Source: Physcia stellaris (lineage: Eukaryota > Ascomycota > Lecanoromycetes > Caliciales > Physciaceae). From it: a stretch of 64,000 bases of DNA. The position numbers were made by a program, and so were the translations under genes. Under the pieces are notes generated by a model, which had not been told where the DNA came from, did not search any database, and saw nothing but the letters and a program-made list of their open reading frames with translations. The DNA lies in contig JABSSW010000007.1 in NCBI GenBank assembly GCA_018902385.1, forward strand, positions 496,001-560,000, read 5' to 3'. Of the stretch, positions 21,798 to 34,589 are shown one piece after another (within the stretch, counting starts at the first letter, position 1; every line of letters starts with the position of its first letter).

Positions 21798-24200
21798 AAT
21801 TATAAATTCGACAATGTTTATCAAATATTATTCGAATCGATTCATATTATTTTACAACGTTCAAACGTTGATTTCATGTAAATCGATCGAAAAATTTTTG
21901 ATGAATTAAACGACGATTAAATTTGAAAACATCAAATTGAATTCATAACGAATTTATTATCATTTAATGTCGTCAATAAAATGCATATTGTTTATTTTAA
22001 CGATCGTCATTTAATTTTTTAAAAATTCAAAAATTAATATCGACGTCGATCGATTAAAACGTCATTCATCGTTTAAGCGAACGTCAAATTCGAACGCACG
22101 ATCGATCATTCGATTTCGATAAAAACGTTTTCAAAAAACACGAAATTTCACATACACGATTCGATAATTCAATGAATTCGTCATTGTTTCGAATCGATGT
22201 TTCGAATTCATTTATTACGAAATGAAAAAAAAAAACAAATACGACATGAAATTTACACGTTTTACACGATTTCACGAATCACATACGTTTTTTTTTTTTT
22301 TTTCATTTATACGATTCAAATTTTCAAATTCAAATATTACAATGATTACGTCAAATATCATTCACAATTTTGTCGTTTTCATTTCAAAATCAAAATAATA
22401 TTTCAATTGAAAAATCGACGTCAAAAACGATTTTCGAATCAATCACGTTGAATAAACAATCAATTTATCAATAAAATTAATGTTAATCGTCGAATTTTTA
22501 CATGACAAAAATATCGATTGAAATTTCATCGATATAAAAACGAAAATTAAATTCACAAATTTTATCATCGTCGTCGAAAAACACGAACGAAATTTGAATA
22601 AAAATTTTTTTATTTGTTCAATGCAATGAACGTCAATCATCGTTTTTTTATTATTGTTATAACGAATTCAACATCATTGATTTATTGAACAAAAATAACA
22701 AAACGTTTCAAAAAAAATATTTTCGTTTTTTTCGTCGATATCATTTTCGATTTTATTGATCGATTTGTCATTTTAACGAACGTCGAATTTTACATCAAAA
22801 TCGTCGAATCATTACACAATCAATTGATTATCGAAAAAATTGATTCGAAATTTATTATCGACATATTTTATTAAAATATTTTGTTGTTCAAAATGCACAA
22901 ATTAATTTATTTCAATTATTTCGTGATTCGTCAACATGACGAATAAATTTTCGAAAATACAAATTTTATCGAAATCGAATTTTTTTTGAATTTCGTTAAA
23001 ATCATTATCGATACGATAACAAAATCAAATTCAATTGCATTGATCGTTGATCGTTTCGAAAAATTTAAACGTATTCATTTCAATACATTAAAATTTGAAT
23101 ACATCGATTTTTTTTTGTATCAATCAAAAATACATAAACAACGATTTCATTAAACATGATTTTAAAAATGTTATTATAATCATTTAAAAAACGTTTTCAA
23201 AAAATAAATTAACAAAAACATGTTTGATCATTCATACGACAAAACTTTGAAAAAAACTCAAAACTCACAATAACAATCAACGTCGTTGATTGAATTTTGA
23301 AAACAAATTTTGTTCATTAATCATTCAATCAACGATATATTGTGATACACAAATTCGAACGTCAACATTCACGTGTGCAAAAATCGAAATTTTATACATT
23401 TTTTCATGTTTTACATCGAGCATGTTGTAATTGCAAACAAAATTCGTTTCATTGTTGAAAAAAAAAATAATCAAATTATTGTTCGTTTTTTTTTACAACA
23501 ATGCAAATAATCAATTCATTGATTTGTCAATTTTTTACATGTCAAATTCGTCAACAAACTTGTTGTCAATATCAACATTCGAAAAACAAAACGTTTATTG
23601 AAACATTGAAAATCATATTTTCAAATATCAAAACAAATTAATCGAATATGCTTTTTTGCAAAACAACGAATTATACGTTTTGAAATTGCAATCACATCAA
23701 ATGATTGCATTGTTAACAACATTATCATTGTCGTTTATCGTATGACATCGAAATTTGAATTATATAAATTTTTTTTTATTACGTCAATATTTAAAAAAAT
23801 TGAATTATTTTTATCAAAACGATTGCAAAAATAATCGTTGCGATATTTGCAAATTAATCAAAACAAAAAAAAAAATCGAATAAAAAAAATATTTATCATG
23901 TCGAAAAAAACGTTTTATATTATTTATATTGATTTAATATCAATAACGATCGAAAATTTTGAAAATGAACGTTATTATATCAATATTATCGATGACAAAT
24001 TACGTTAAACGAAAATATACATCGTCAAAAACAAACACGAATGATTACAATGTTTTATTAAATACATTAATTGAATCAAACGTCAATTCGATGTTAACGT
24101 CAAAATCGTACGTACAAATTATGATAACGAATTTCGCAACACGCAATCAATCAATTATTTTGACAATCAAAATATTAAATTCAATTCAATTTCAACAAAT
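21798..24200 (+). pseudogene. Copia B 5' half (gag to integrase start), degenerate
   Basis: This half is a mirror image of 19,000-21,420. For example, the frame at 22,197-22,451 has FYTISRITYVFFFFFIYTIQ, matching the minus-strand frame at 20,818-21,030. The sequence reads through to TTTCAACAAAT at the Gypsy insertion point. No intact frame remains. Confidence 0.75.
24196..24200. repeat. Gypsy target site duplication, left
   Basis: CAAAT immediately before the Gypsy LTR. The partner CAAAT is at 32,047-32,051. The uninterrupted sequence of copy A (minus strand near 19,020-19,035) reads TTTCAACAAATGTTCAAAAC with a single CAAAT, confirming the empty site. Confidence 0.9.
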
Positions 24201-24414
24201 TGTAAAAAGATATACGACTGAATGATCAAATGACTACAAACAAACGCAATGTTTACGAAACGATGATGAATCATCGTGATAACATTATAAATAATGATAA
24301 AATTGAATCGTGAAAACGAAAAAAAGTGAAAATTTTCGAAATGTTATATTTTATCGATCAAGACGTTAAATTCGATCAAATTAACGTGTTTGACGATTTT
24401 GACATGACATGACA
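24201..24414 (-). repeat. Gypsy LTR, left (3' LTR)
   Basis: 214 bp, TGTAAAAAG to GACATGACA. About 18 differences from the right LTR are seen by hand, of which about 14 are in CpT (ApG) context. A run of A on the minus strand next to it is the likely polypurine tract. Confidence 0.9.
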
Positions 24415-27200
24415 ATTGTTTTTTTTTTTAAAATTTTGATTTTCAAAATCGAATCGTCGATGTTTTTTTTGCGTGTAATTCATTCGATTTTTCAATTTTT
24501 TCGTTTAAAAAAATTTCGTGAAAATAATTTTTTGCGTGACGTCAAATTTTGCGCGATTTTCAATTAAAATTTTTTTGTAATTTTCAATGTTGATGTTCGC
24601 GATCATGCGATAATTTTTTTGTTAATCGTGATGTTGTCATTTGAAATGTATCACGACATTCATGATACACGACACGAATATGTTCAAATCAATATTTGTT
24701 CGAATCATCAATACATTGTTGTTTTTGTTGAACAGACGAGAACAAACGTTTTTGCGACGTTTGTCTTTCACGAACTCAATTTTTTTGAACGTAATTTTTG
24801 ATTTTCGAGCACGTTCTGTTCTTTGACATTGAAATAAGCAATTTAAATCAATTTTTGTATGATTCAAATGATTTAACGATAAAACGCTGAAATTAAGATT
24901 TTTTAATTTTAGAAATAGTCGTTCAAATCGATTTTTGAACAATGTTTTTTTGTTTTTTGTTTCGTTTTTTTTTTGTTTTAAAGACGATTTTTTTACGTTT
25001 TATTCGTGTCATTTGATTTTACGCGTGATAATTTATTCGTGTCAAAATAAAACATAAAATTTCAATTTGATTTTTATTTGTCATCGTTCAAATGATTTAA
25101 TGATAAAACGCAAAAATGAAAATTTTTTAATTTTTGAAATTGTCGTTCGAATCGACGTTTGAACATCGTTTTTTTGTTTTTTTGTTTTTCGACTTGTGTT
25201 TTGATGACGATTTTTTTGCGTCATTTCAAATATAAATAAATTTGTTTTGATTTTCATTCATTTTTATTTTTACATGATTATTTTCATTATCAATGACAAA
25301 TGTTCATTGTAATTCAAATGATGAAATGTTTATTGTAATTCATGAATCGATAACGTGACGACGATTTCATTCATTGTTACGTTTTCAATGTGAAATAGAA
25401 AAAATTAATTTTCAATTGTTCGAATCGACATTAATTTGTCGTCGTTGAACAAACGTTTTGTCGCGTTCGTTGTATGATTTTTTTTCGTTTTATTTGCGAT
25501 TCATCGCGTTCGTCGTTTGTTTTGATAAATGTGTTAAACATTTAATTAACGTTTTGACGCGTACACAAAAATTCATTGCGATCATTTTTTCATTTTTTTT
25601 CTTTAATATTTCTTTGAAACAGTTTGATAAAAATGTTTTTCGCGTTTAAATTGTGTTTTGTTGACGTTGACAATTTGTACAATATCAAAATTGTCAACAA
25701 TAAATTTATTATTTTTTTTTTTTTGATTGTTGTTACTGAAACACGTAATGATTTCGCGTGACGTCAAAATCAAAACTGTAAATTTGATTTGATTTCGTGA
25801 TTTCGTGTATTAATTTTTTTAGTTTTTTAAACGTGTTGTGAACACGTTTCGTGTAAAATGTTATATGAAATACGTCAAACGCAAATTTGACGATGTCGAA
25901 CATGAAATATGTATTTTGCGTTTTCAATTGATCGCGTTGATTTGCGCAATGTTTTCGATCGTTTCACGACGACAAATGTTTTACGTGCGTGTCGATTCGC
26001 AAAGTTTTGTACGTTAATTTTTTTAAATATGTTTGTCGAATTTAATAACATTTAATGATTTTGACAATTGCAATAAAATATAAACGCGACAATTTGATGT
26101 TCAATTTGCAATTGCGTTTGAAAAATACGATTGTGAAAATTCAACAACATTTTACACAACAAAAAAATCAAATCAACATCGTTTTATTGAGAATTTGTTG
26201 TTGCGTTTGAAATTTCGACTCGTCGACATCAATCAAATTTTACGTTTTATGATCGACTCGTTTCGCGTCAATGAAAATTTTTCAATTATGCGTTTCGCGA
26301 ATTTCTCGAATGAAAAAAAAAATGAAAATCAGATTTCGATTGATGTTGAAATCATGAATTTCGACGACAATGACGTCGAATAAACGTGATGATCGTTTTT
26401 GAACATTATTTTTATCAAAATCGAACAAATCGTAATCAATCGAAAAAGTCGATACGATAAAAGCGAAAATAAAATTCAAAACGATGTTCATTGTAATTCA
26501 CAAATTTTGATTTGTGATTTTTTTAACACAAAAACGACGACGAGTTGAAAAAACATCGCATGAAAAAATTAATTGATAATTTCAACATGTTTATTAATCA
26601 TTTGTACATATTCAATGCAACGACACAATTATTAAAAAAATGAACTTTATTGACTTTATTACATGTGAGACAATTTATTGTAAAAAAATTCGCATTTTGC
26701 GTTTTTTTTGTTACAAATCGTCGTTTTTTTTTCTGAATTTCAATTTGATTTCGCAAAATTTCGTTTGAACGATCGTTCTTTTTTTTTGACGAAAAATGAC
26801 AATTGAATTTCGACACGTTTTCGTTTGAACGTCGTCAACGTTTCGTCGACGTTATTCAAATTTTTTTTTTAATTCATTTATCATCACATGATGAATATTC
26901 TTTTCAGCGAATCAAATATCGAAACATTTTTTTTTTCACGTCGAAAATTTTTTCTATTTTTCATTTTTCGTGATCGTTTATCAAAATTATTTTCGCAAAC
27001 GATTTTGTGAATTCGTTGATATGATATTTTTCGAATAAAAACACGTGAAATATTGAATGAATGCGTCATTTGAATGACAATTTTAAACGATAAATTTGCG
27101 TGTCGACAACGTTTTTTATTTCAAAAAATTCGATGTATTTGTCGAACAGTTTTTTTTTTTGATCGCATTTGTTTTAAATTTTTGATCGACAACATGATTT
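24415..27200 (-). other. Gypsy 3' region without recognised domain
   Basis: This stretch between the integrase remnant and the 3' LTR holds only short broken frames on both strands (for example 24,637-24,942 minus, 101 codons). I recognise no chromodomain, envelope or nuclease motif. Mutation has been too heavy to judge whether an additional gene was present. Confidence 0.4.
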
Positions 27201-27243
27201 TGTTTTTTACATTGTATGTTTTCGCGAATGTTTTTTTGTTGAT

Positions 27244-28554
27244 TCATTTTGTTTGCGTTTCATTATTGTGTTTCAAATTTTTTTGTAATTTTTTTCGCTT
27301 ATCGAACAAATTTTGAAATTTTTGTTTCGTCGTCGAAATGTTTTGTTGAACAAAATCGAATTTGAAATTGAAATTTGAAATGTATTCGAACAAAATTTCA
27401 AACGAAATTAATTCAATAAACGCGTGTTTCGCGCAATTGTATACGAAAACGATCATTAACAACAACGAAATTCAATTGTTTTGTTTGTGATTGCAAAAAC
27501 ATCGCAAATAATATTCAAAAATTTGATTTTGTTTTTTTGTTTGATTATTTGTTTGTGAATGAAAAACGATATTAAATTTGCGTTTAATTTTCGCGTGATA
27601 ACACAATGTTGATCAAAAATTGTTTGTGAACAAAAATTCACGATTTGAAATTATGTTTTTCGATAAATCATATTTCAAAAAAACGTCGTCGAAAAACAAA
27701 TCACACATTTCGTTTGTTTTCATGATGAATTTGATCGAAACGTAAATCGTCATTTTGATGTATCGATTTATTATTATCATGATCGAATCGTAAATTTTTT
27801 TGCGTCATTTATTGAATGAAAATTTTGTGATCATATCAATGATAATTTTTTTTCATGATTTTGTCGACATCGACAATTTCGACAATTTTTCGTAAAAACG
27901 ATAATGATGAATTTTTGTTTTTTGACATATCGCGCATTTTTTGATGTATTTTTCGATGTTTTTTCGCATATACATTCAATAAAATTTTCGTTGAATGAAA
28001 TCAACGATTTTTTCAATTTCGAAATGTTTCGCAAAAAAATCGTCGTAACAACGTCGCAAAATTTCGATTTTTAAATTTGTTTCATTTGATACATATACAA
28101 CATGTTAATATCGTAAAATATTGTTCGAATTTAATGTTCAATTTTTAAATTTTTTGTCGTTTCGTATGAACGCGCGACGTTTTACGCATTCATTGTCGAA
28201 TATTTGCAATTTTTCAATTTTGTTGAAAAATTTTTGAAATGAATTTTCGTACGAATTTTTTTTGTCACACGTTTTAACAGTTTTTTTTCGACGCATTGTT
28301 TGCAATATCGCGACAATTTCGTTTTGAGAATTTTTTTTTGAAAATTTTTCGTCAAAAATTTTTTCGCATTGTTCAAATTTCGTTGAAAACGCGATATTGA
28401 CAATTGCGATGTTTCGAAATTTGTTTTGTAACGTGAACAAACAAATATTATCGTTTTCATTTTCGTTTTCGTAATTTGAGCGTCGAAATGATTCGTTTGT
28501 TGAATTGAAATTTTCATTTTTGTATTTGATTTCAAAATCGTATTCGTTTAACAA
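27244..28554 (-). pseudogene. Gypsy RNase H end and integrase remnants
   Basis: The frame at 28,138-28,554 begins MLNEYDFEIKYKNENFNSTN, the decayed form of the RNase H/integrase linker (L-x-x-YDF-x-I-x-Y-x-PGK-N-x-AD-x-LSR). 27,831-28,034 may be the zinc-binding part of integrase. 27,244-27,465 has VYNCAKHAFIELISFEILFEY, matching the integrase core motif A-YN-x-x-H-x-S-x-G-x-x-PFE-x-x-YG (one residue over 20 is only given as an approximate frame). All pieces are separated by stops. Confidence 0.75.
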
Positions 28555-29242
28555 TAAAATTCATTTGATTTGTCGTTTGTTCAAAAACGTAATAAACATG
28601 AAATATTTCAAATTGTTGTAATTCGACATTACGATGATCGTGAATTGATTATTTTTTAAATAATGACGTTATTGTTTGAAATTTTTCACGATAACGAGCA
28701 ATTTTTGATCGTGCGTTGAATATTTAATTTCGACAAATATCATTTTTTTTGAATAAAAAACGACGAAATGTCATTGCGTTTGATTTTCGATGTCGAGATT
28801 TTTTATCAATTGCGAAATCATTTTCGCGATGACGAATTTTGAAACATCGATTTCAATCATTGTTCGATTATTGAAATCGAAATGCATCAACATGAACGTT
28901 TCGATGAACATGCGAATGAATTTTTTGAAAATTTTTATTGTTTCGTCGTTTCAAATGAATTCGTCGATTTGTTTTTCGTTTTTGTTATTTTTCAATAATT
29001 CGAACAGTGAACGCGACATTTTCGCGTATTTTACGATGAATTTTCGATAGAAATTTGCGAATTTCAGAAAAATTTGCAATTTTTTGAAATTGTCAAAAAT
29101 CGATCATGATTTGATCGAGTTTATTTTTTTCATGTTTATGACTATTTTTTTGTTATTGATGATATATTTTAGAAACTCGATAAATTTTTGCATAAATCGA
29201 CATTTGATCAGATTGACGAAAAAATTAAATTTTCGAAAACGT

Positions 29243-29985
29243 TTAAACATCGCTTTTACGTGACGTCAATTTTTTTTCGTTCGAAAATAAATCAAAATGT
29301 CGTTTAAAAATAACACACACAATTTGTTTATCAATTTTGCAAACATTTTGTTCATGAACGATTGAAAAATCGTCGACGCGTTGACAAAATCGAAAAACAT
29401 CACGACGTATTCGAAAAAATCGTATCGTGTTCGAAATGCGATTTTTCATTCGTCATTCGTTTTGATTTTTATACGATAATACGCGTTTTTCAAATTTAAT
29501 TTGATGAAATACGCGACGTTCATCAAACGATTCAATGTTTCATCGATCAACGATAATGAAATTCTGTTCTTAATCGTGATCGCATTCAAATTTTTGTAAT
29601 TCACGCAAAATTTTAAATTTTCATTTTTTTTGAAAATGAATAATATCGACGCGTCAACATCGACAATCGAATGTTTGATACGATTCAACGCAAAATTTTC
29701 GCGAATGTATTTTTGAAAAATTTTTAATTTTTTTTGAAACATATTGTACAGAAATTCGAAAAACGAAAATTTGTTCGACATTAAATCAATGACATGATCG
29801 TGTTCGTCGTGCGAAAAAAACGTGATCGTCGATTTGAAAAAAAACACATTTTCGAATGTTTGCAATTCGTTCGAAATTTCGATCGACGTTTCGTCGTTTT
29901 TTCGTATGATACATATCAACGCGTACATTGAAATGATGTTATCGTTCAACATTGTCGTGAAATTTTCGAAAATGTTTAATTTCAA
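29243..29985 (-). pseudogene. Gypsy reverse transcriptase remnant
   Basis: The 179-codon frame at 29,446-29,985 contains DHVIDL, FCVNYKNLNAITIKNRISL and LIDETLNRLMNVAYFIKLNL. This is the Gypsy reverse transcriptase core (DHAIDL...CVDYR-x-LN-x-x-T-x-K-NRYPLPLIDELLDRL...FTKLDL). The catalytic Asp of KLDL reads KLNL and NRYPLP reads NRISLS, so it is dead. The downstream frame to 29,243 continues the domain in pieces. Confidence 0.88.
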
Positions 29986-30352
29986 TCGATTTTTTTTGAT
30001 TGTGTAACGTCACGTTATCGTGAATCAATGTACGTGTGAATTGTTTTTTATTATTCATGAAAAATTCATTATCAAAAAATATATCAAGTTTTGAAACGAA
30101 TAAAATTTTTGCATCGAAATGAAAAAATTATTTTTGTTATCACGAACATTCATTTTCATTTGATACGTATTAATGAAAAATTTGTTTTCGACATCGAAAT
30201 TATTCATTTTCATGAACGTTTCGTCGATGTTTTGCAAATTTCATTTTTTCGTCAACGATTTCGAAATGCAATTTATGTTAACGATCGAATTCATGAAATT
30301 TATTTGCGATTGTCATTTTTCAAAAATATTGACGTTAATGCGAATAAATATA

Positions 30353-31760
30353 TTATTTGATTGAATTTTGTATAAATTCGTCACGACAACGACGATTATC
30401 GCAACAAATTTTTTCAATTTTTCGAATCGTTTTTGATTTCGATAAATTTTGAAAATGTTTTGTTTTTATTTTTGCGAATCGCATTGACGTCGACGATTGT
30501 TTTTTTTCTTGAATGAAAATAATTTTTTTTTTTATGTTTCGATTCATCGCAATTGTAACAATTTCGATTTTTTCTCGTCGACGAATCGACGTCGTCTTTT
30601 TTGTTTTTATCAGATTGATTTTTCGTCTTATCAAATTGCGCAAAAGAATTTTTTTTGACGAAATTTTTGTTTTTTTGACGTTCACGATTTTCGAACGAAA
30701 AAATTTGCGAAAATCGAAAACGTTTTGAAAATTCTTGATAAAATGACGATCGTTTTGCATTGACGATTTTGAACAAAATTTCTTGACGAATCGTCGACGA
30801 AATTGCATCGAATGTGATAATTTCTCGTAAAATATCGTTCAAATCATAAAGAAATTTGTTTCGTTTGATGTTTTCGATGACGTTCAATTTTGTTTTCAGC
30901 GATTCGAAATACGTCGCGAATTCATTTATCGTTTTTTTTTTCTTGTTTGACATCGTTATATTTCTGATTCACATCAAAACGACGAGTCTTAAAAAATTCG
31001 ACATCGTTGTAAAAAAATTTCGAAAAATACGATCACGTCATCATCAATTTTTTTCGATGTTAATTGATTTTCTGATGCGATTTTCATAATTCGATTGAAA
31101 TCGCATCAAGAAATTGTTGCGTTCAAACGATTTTGATACAACGTTTGAAAAAATAATTAAAATTTGCGTCGAAAATTCACACGACGTTTCGAATTCACGA
31201 TTGAAATTTTTTAATATTTTTGACGTTGTAAATGAATAAATTTTTGAATTTGAATTCGATAATTCGTCGAAAACGCGAACGTTTCGAAATAAATCTATTA
31301 CGAAATTTTTCGTTGTCGTTATTGTCATCGTCGTTTTCGTTATTGAAAAACGTTTGTGAACGTTTTCGTTTTTTTTTTTTCTCAACAGCGCAAATTGAAT
31401 TAATTTCGTTTTTTCGAAATGATGTTGTATCGAAACGTCTGATTTTCGTCAAAAACAATTTATATTCACGTTTGTTTTTCGTTTTTTTTCAATTATCGCT
31501 TGAATTGTTCGCAATTGTGCGTAATTCGTTTGATCATCGAATTCGAAATCGTCGACGTTCGTTGAAACGACGATAATACGTCGAAACAACACGCGAAAAA
31601 CAACAACAATGCGTTCGTCGTCTGATGAATTTTCATGAATTGAAATCAACTCGTCTCGTTGATCGATTTCAAATTGAAACGATTTCACGATCGTGTTGTC
31701 GAGTGATGATTGTTGAAACGAAATAACGATATTGTTTCGAATAATGAAGCGCAATGACAA
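30353..31760 (-). pseudogene. Gypsy gag remnant with zinc knuckle
   Basis: The frame at 30,414-30,953 has TINEFATYFESLKTKLN (gag capsid text of the type S-V-x-EY-x-x-F-x-x-L) and, near its end, CYNCDESKHKKKNY. That is a decayed CCHC zinc knuckle in which the last Cys is replaced. Frames up to 31,760 fill the rest of the gag position next to the 5' LTR. Confidence 0.7.
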
Positions 31761-31833
31761 CAGATGTTTTCGAAATTTTAAATGATGTTATTTGATCGAA
31801 CAATCGTTCACGAAAATTTAAACGATTCAAAAC

Positions 31834-32046
31834 TGTAAGAAAATATACGATTGAGTGATCAAATGATTATAAACAAACGCAATGTCTACGAAACGATGAT
31901 GAGTCATCGTGATAACACTGTGAATAATGATAAAATTGAATCGTGAAAACGAAAAAAGTGAAAATTCTCGAAATGTTATATTTTATCGATCAAGACGTTA
32001 GACTCGATCAGATTAGCGTGTTTGACGATCTTGACATGACATAACA
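31834..32046 (-). repeat. Gypsy LTR, right (5' LTR)
   Basis: 213 bp, TGTAAGAAA to GACATAACA. It is less mutated than the left LTR and keeps TCTACG, GAGTCAT, TTAGACTCG and CAGATTAGCG. Confidence 0.9.
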
Positions 32047-32051
32047 CAAAT
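32047..32051. repeat. Gypsy target site duplication, right
   Basis: CAAAT immediately after the Gypsy LTR, identical to 24,196-24,200. Copia B resumes with GTTCAAAACG. Confidence 0.9.
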
Positions 32052-34560
32052 GTTCAAAACGTCAATGATGTAATCGAAACATATTAACGCATTTTTATTT
32101 TTATAATCAAAATAACGTTATTGACGAAAAACATATCGAATTTTTTGTGATCAAACATCACATATGCAATGACGTATATCAAAAATCGACGTTCAATTTC
32201 GTATTTGAAAAATCAATTATCGTTCGAAAATATTTACGAACAATTTTCGAAATTGACGAACATGTATTTATTCGAATCAATCGTTTACGTCGTTATCAAC
32301 AAAAAAATCAAAAATTATTTTAAATCGAACGTCGAAAAAAATTTTTATCGAATATAACGATAACATTATTTATCGAATTTATATATCGATTAATCAGAAA
32401 ATCGAACGCGTCAAAAATTTCGATATTTATAATTACAAATCAACATTAAAAATTGATATCGAATTCGATGAAAATTTTATCGAATCAATTGTTGATTCAA
32501 CAATAATAAATTTTTTGTTATTCATATTGAATTCATTGCAAAAAAACAAAAAATTCAATTTTAAATTTTTCAAAACATTGAAATTCGATTATATATCAAA
32601 ATCAAATTTTCAAATATTATCATACAAAAATCAATAACGTCACAACAACAAAAAAATTTTCAAAAAATTTTACAAAAATACGTTACAATGCGTTCAAACA
32701 AAAAACAATTCGAATAAATTTTTTTATGAATTTTATCGTTTACAATATCATAATTTTTGTCAATTTCACGATGTTTTATTTAGCAATACGTGAATTGTTC
32801 GCAAATTGAAATTCAAATTCAAATGATTTAATTGTTTTGTTCGACAACATTGTTGATTTTCAATCAATTTCAATTGCAAACGTTAAATTTGATACAATCA
32901 ATTTCGTTTCATTGTTGATCGATTACGTCGAAAACATCGATATTTTTCGTTCGAAAAATTCATAACAATATTGACGATCGACGAAAAAAATCAAATAATT
33001 ACAACGACGTCGCACGAAATTTTCATTTTTCACAATAATTAAAAACAATGAAAAAAAAACTCGATTTTTTATCGAAAAATCACATTTGAAATTTAATAAA
33101 TTTCACGTTCGATAAAAAAAAATCGTTAAACGATAAATGAATTTACAAATTTAAACGCAATATCGATGACGTTGTAATACGATACAAAATTAAATAATGC
33201 GTTAAAAATTTTTTACAACAATACGACATTGATTTTGATTAAATTTTTGTTTTCGTCGTCAAATCAATGATTTTTCGAATTTTATTCGTCGTTGTCGTTT
33301 TTTTGAATTTGAAAATTGAACAAATGAACGTGAAAATTGCGTTTTTATACGAATTCATTGATTCAAACATTTACGTTAAATATTCGATTGAATGTGATAA
33401 TGACAAAATTATTTGCAAATTGAACAAAACATTGTATGATTTGAAACAATCATTCAAATTTTGATATAAACGTTTGTTCGAATTTTTTTTTACAAAAATT
33501 AATTTTCAATTTTTCGACGCGAATCAAAACATATTCGTTACGAATATTGATTTCAAAAATTTTATCATTATTACATGAATCGATGATATCAAAATCATTG
33601 TTTTCAATAAAATCATGATTAACAAAACAAAAACAAAATTTAATAACATTTTCGACATGATTGATTTTGAATCAATAAATTTTTATTTTGATATAATCAT
33701 TTTCAAAAATCGCGAAATACACATAATTCGTTTTAATCAAAAAACATATATTCAACACGTCGTTAAAAAATTCGATTTACAAAATGCGAAATCAATTCGA
33801 ACATTCATGAAAAAATTATTTGATTTAATTTTTAACGTTAATCAAATTATCGATCAAAATATCAAACAATATCAAACAACGATAAATTCAATCATGTTTG
33901 CAATAATAAAAATTAAATCAAATATAACGAATGCGATTTTCATAATCAATCGATTTGTTCAAAATTTCAATTTTAATCATATCAAAACAATCAAACGTGT
34001 TATAATTTATTTCAATTTCACGATCGATTTTTGCATAATTTACGACGATAATTTCAACAAAAAATTAAATATCGAAACATATTGCGATGCAAATTGAATT
34101 CGTGACAAAATTTTTAAAAAATTTATCGAAACATATTTGTTTTCATTAAACGACGATTCGATAAATTGAATGTCAAAATTTCAATTTATCGTGATTACGT
34201 TTATTTGCGTCGTCGAATATATAATTATATCATTCGTCATCAAAAAAATTATTTGATTTAAACAATTATTTGTTGATTTACAAATTCAAAATCAATCGAA
34301 CAATTACGTCAAAATATTGATAAATATTAACAATCAAAACGTTAAAACATTCAATGAAAATTCAATATATCATAATCGCATCAAACACGTCGATATCGTA
34401 TATATCGTATATCATTATGTAAAAAACAAAATTAAAAAAATCGCATTGAATTCAAATACATAACGATCGACATCATGTCAATCGACGATTTCATTAAATT
34501 TTTATTTTCGTTCAAATATCAACGATTTATCGATATGTTCGAAATAAATTAAACATCATG
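32052..34560 (+). pseudogene. Copia B 3' half: integrase, reverse transcriptase, RNase H remnants
   Basis: 32,169-32,357 repeats the integrase-tail text LFESIVYVVINKKIKNYF. 33,267-33,464 repeats the reverse transcriptase text EQMNVKIAFLYEF and LKQSFKF. A frame near 33,560-33,600 reads stop-IDDI at the Copia catalytic box, where TGA (33,577-33,579) stands in the position of the residue before [VI]DD. 33,615-34,097 is a 160-codon RNase H-side frame. The element is dead but less fragmented than copy A. Confidence 0.8.
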
Positions 34561-34589
34561 ATTTTATATTTTTGCAAATTCGAAAAAAA

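Larger units (their letters stand above)
24201..32046 (-). mobile_element. Ty3/Gypsy LTR retrotransposon nested in Copia B (degenerate)
   Basis: A 7846-bp element with LTRs of 213-214 bp (TGTAA...ACA on the plus strand) and 5-bp CAAAT target duplications. Minus-strand remnants appear in Gypsy order from the right: gag with a zinc knuckle (30.3-31.7 kb), reverse transcriptase (29.2-30.0 kb), RNase H and integrase (27.2-28.6 kb). About 2.5 kb between integrase and the 3' LTR has no recognisable domain. It inserted after Copia B and has since been hypermutated with the same context bias. Confidence 0.9.

Noticed and set aside
24637-24942. 101-codon minus-strand frame in the Gypsy 3' region as an accessory gene
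   Set aside because: No motif and heavy mutation; it cannot be distinguished from a chance frame.
16500-34500. More than 60 open frames of 60-196 codons rich in Ile, Asn, Phe and Lys, on both strands
   Set aside because: They are by-products of extreme AT richness. The few with recognisable motifs are decayed retrotransposon domains and are annotated as such.
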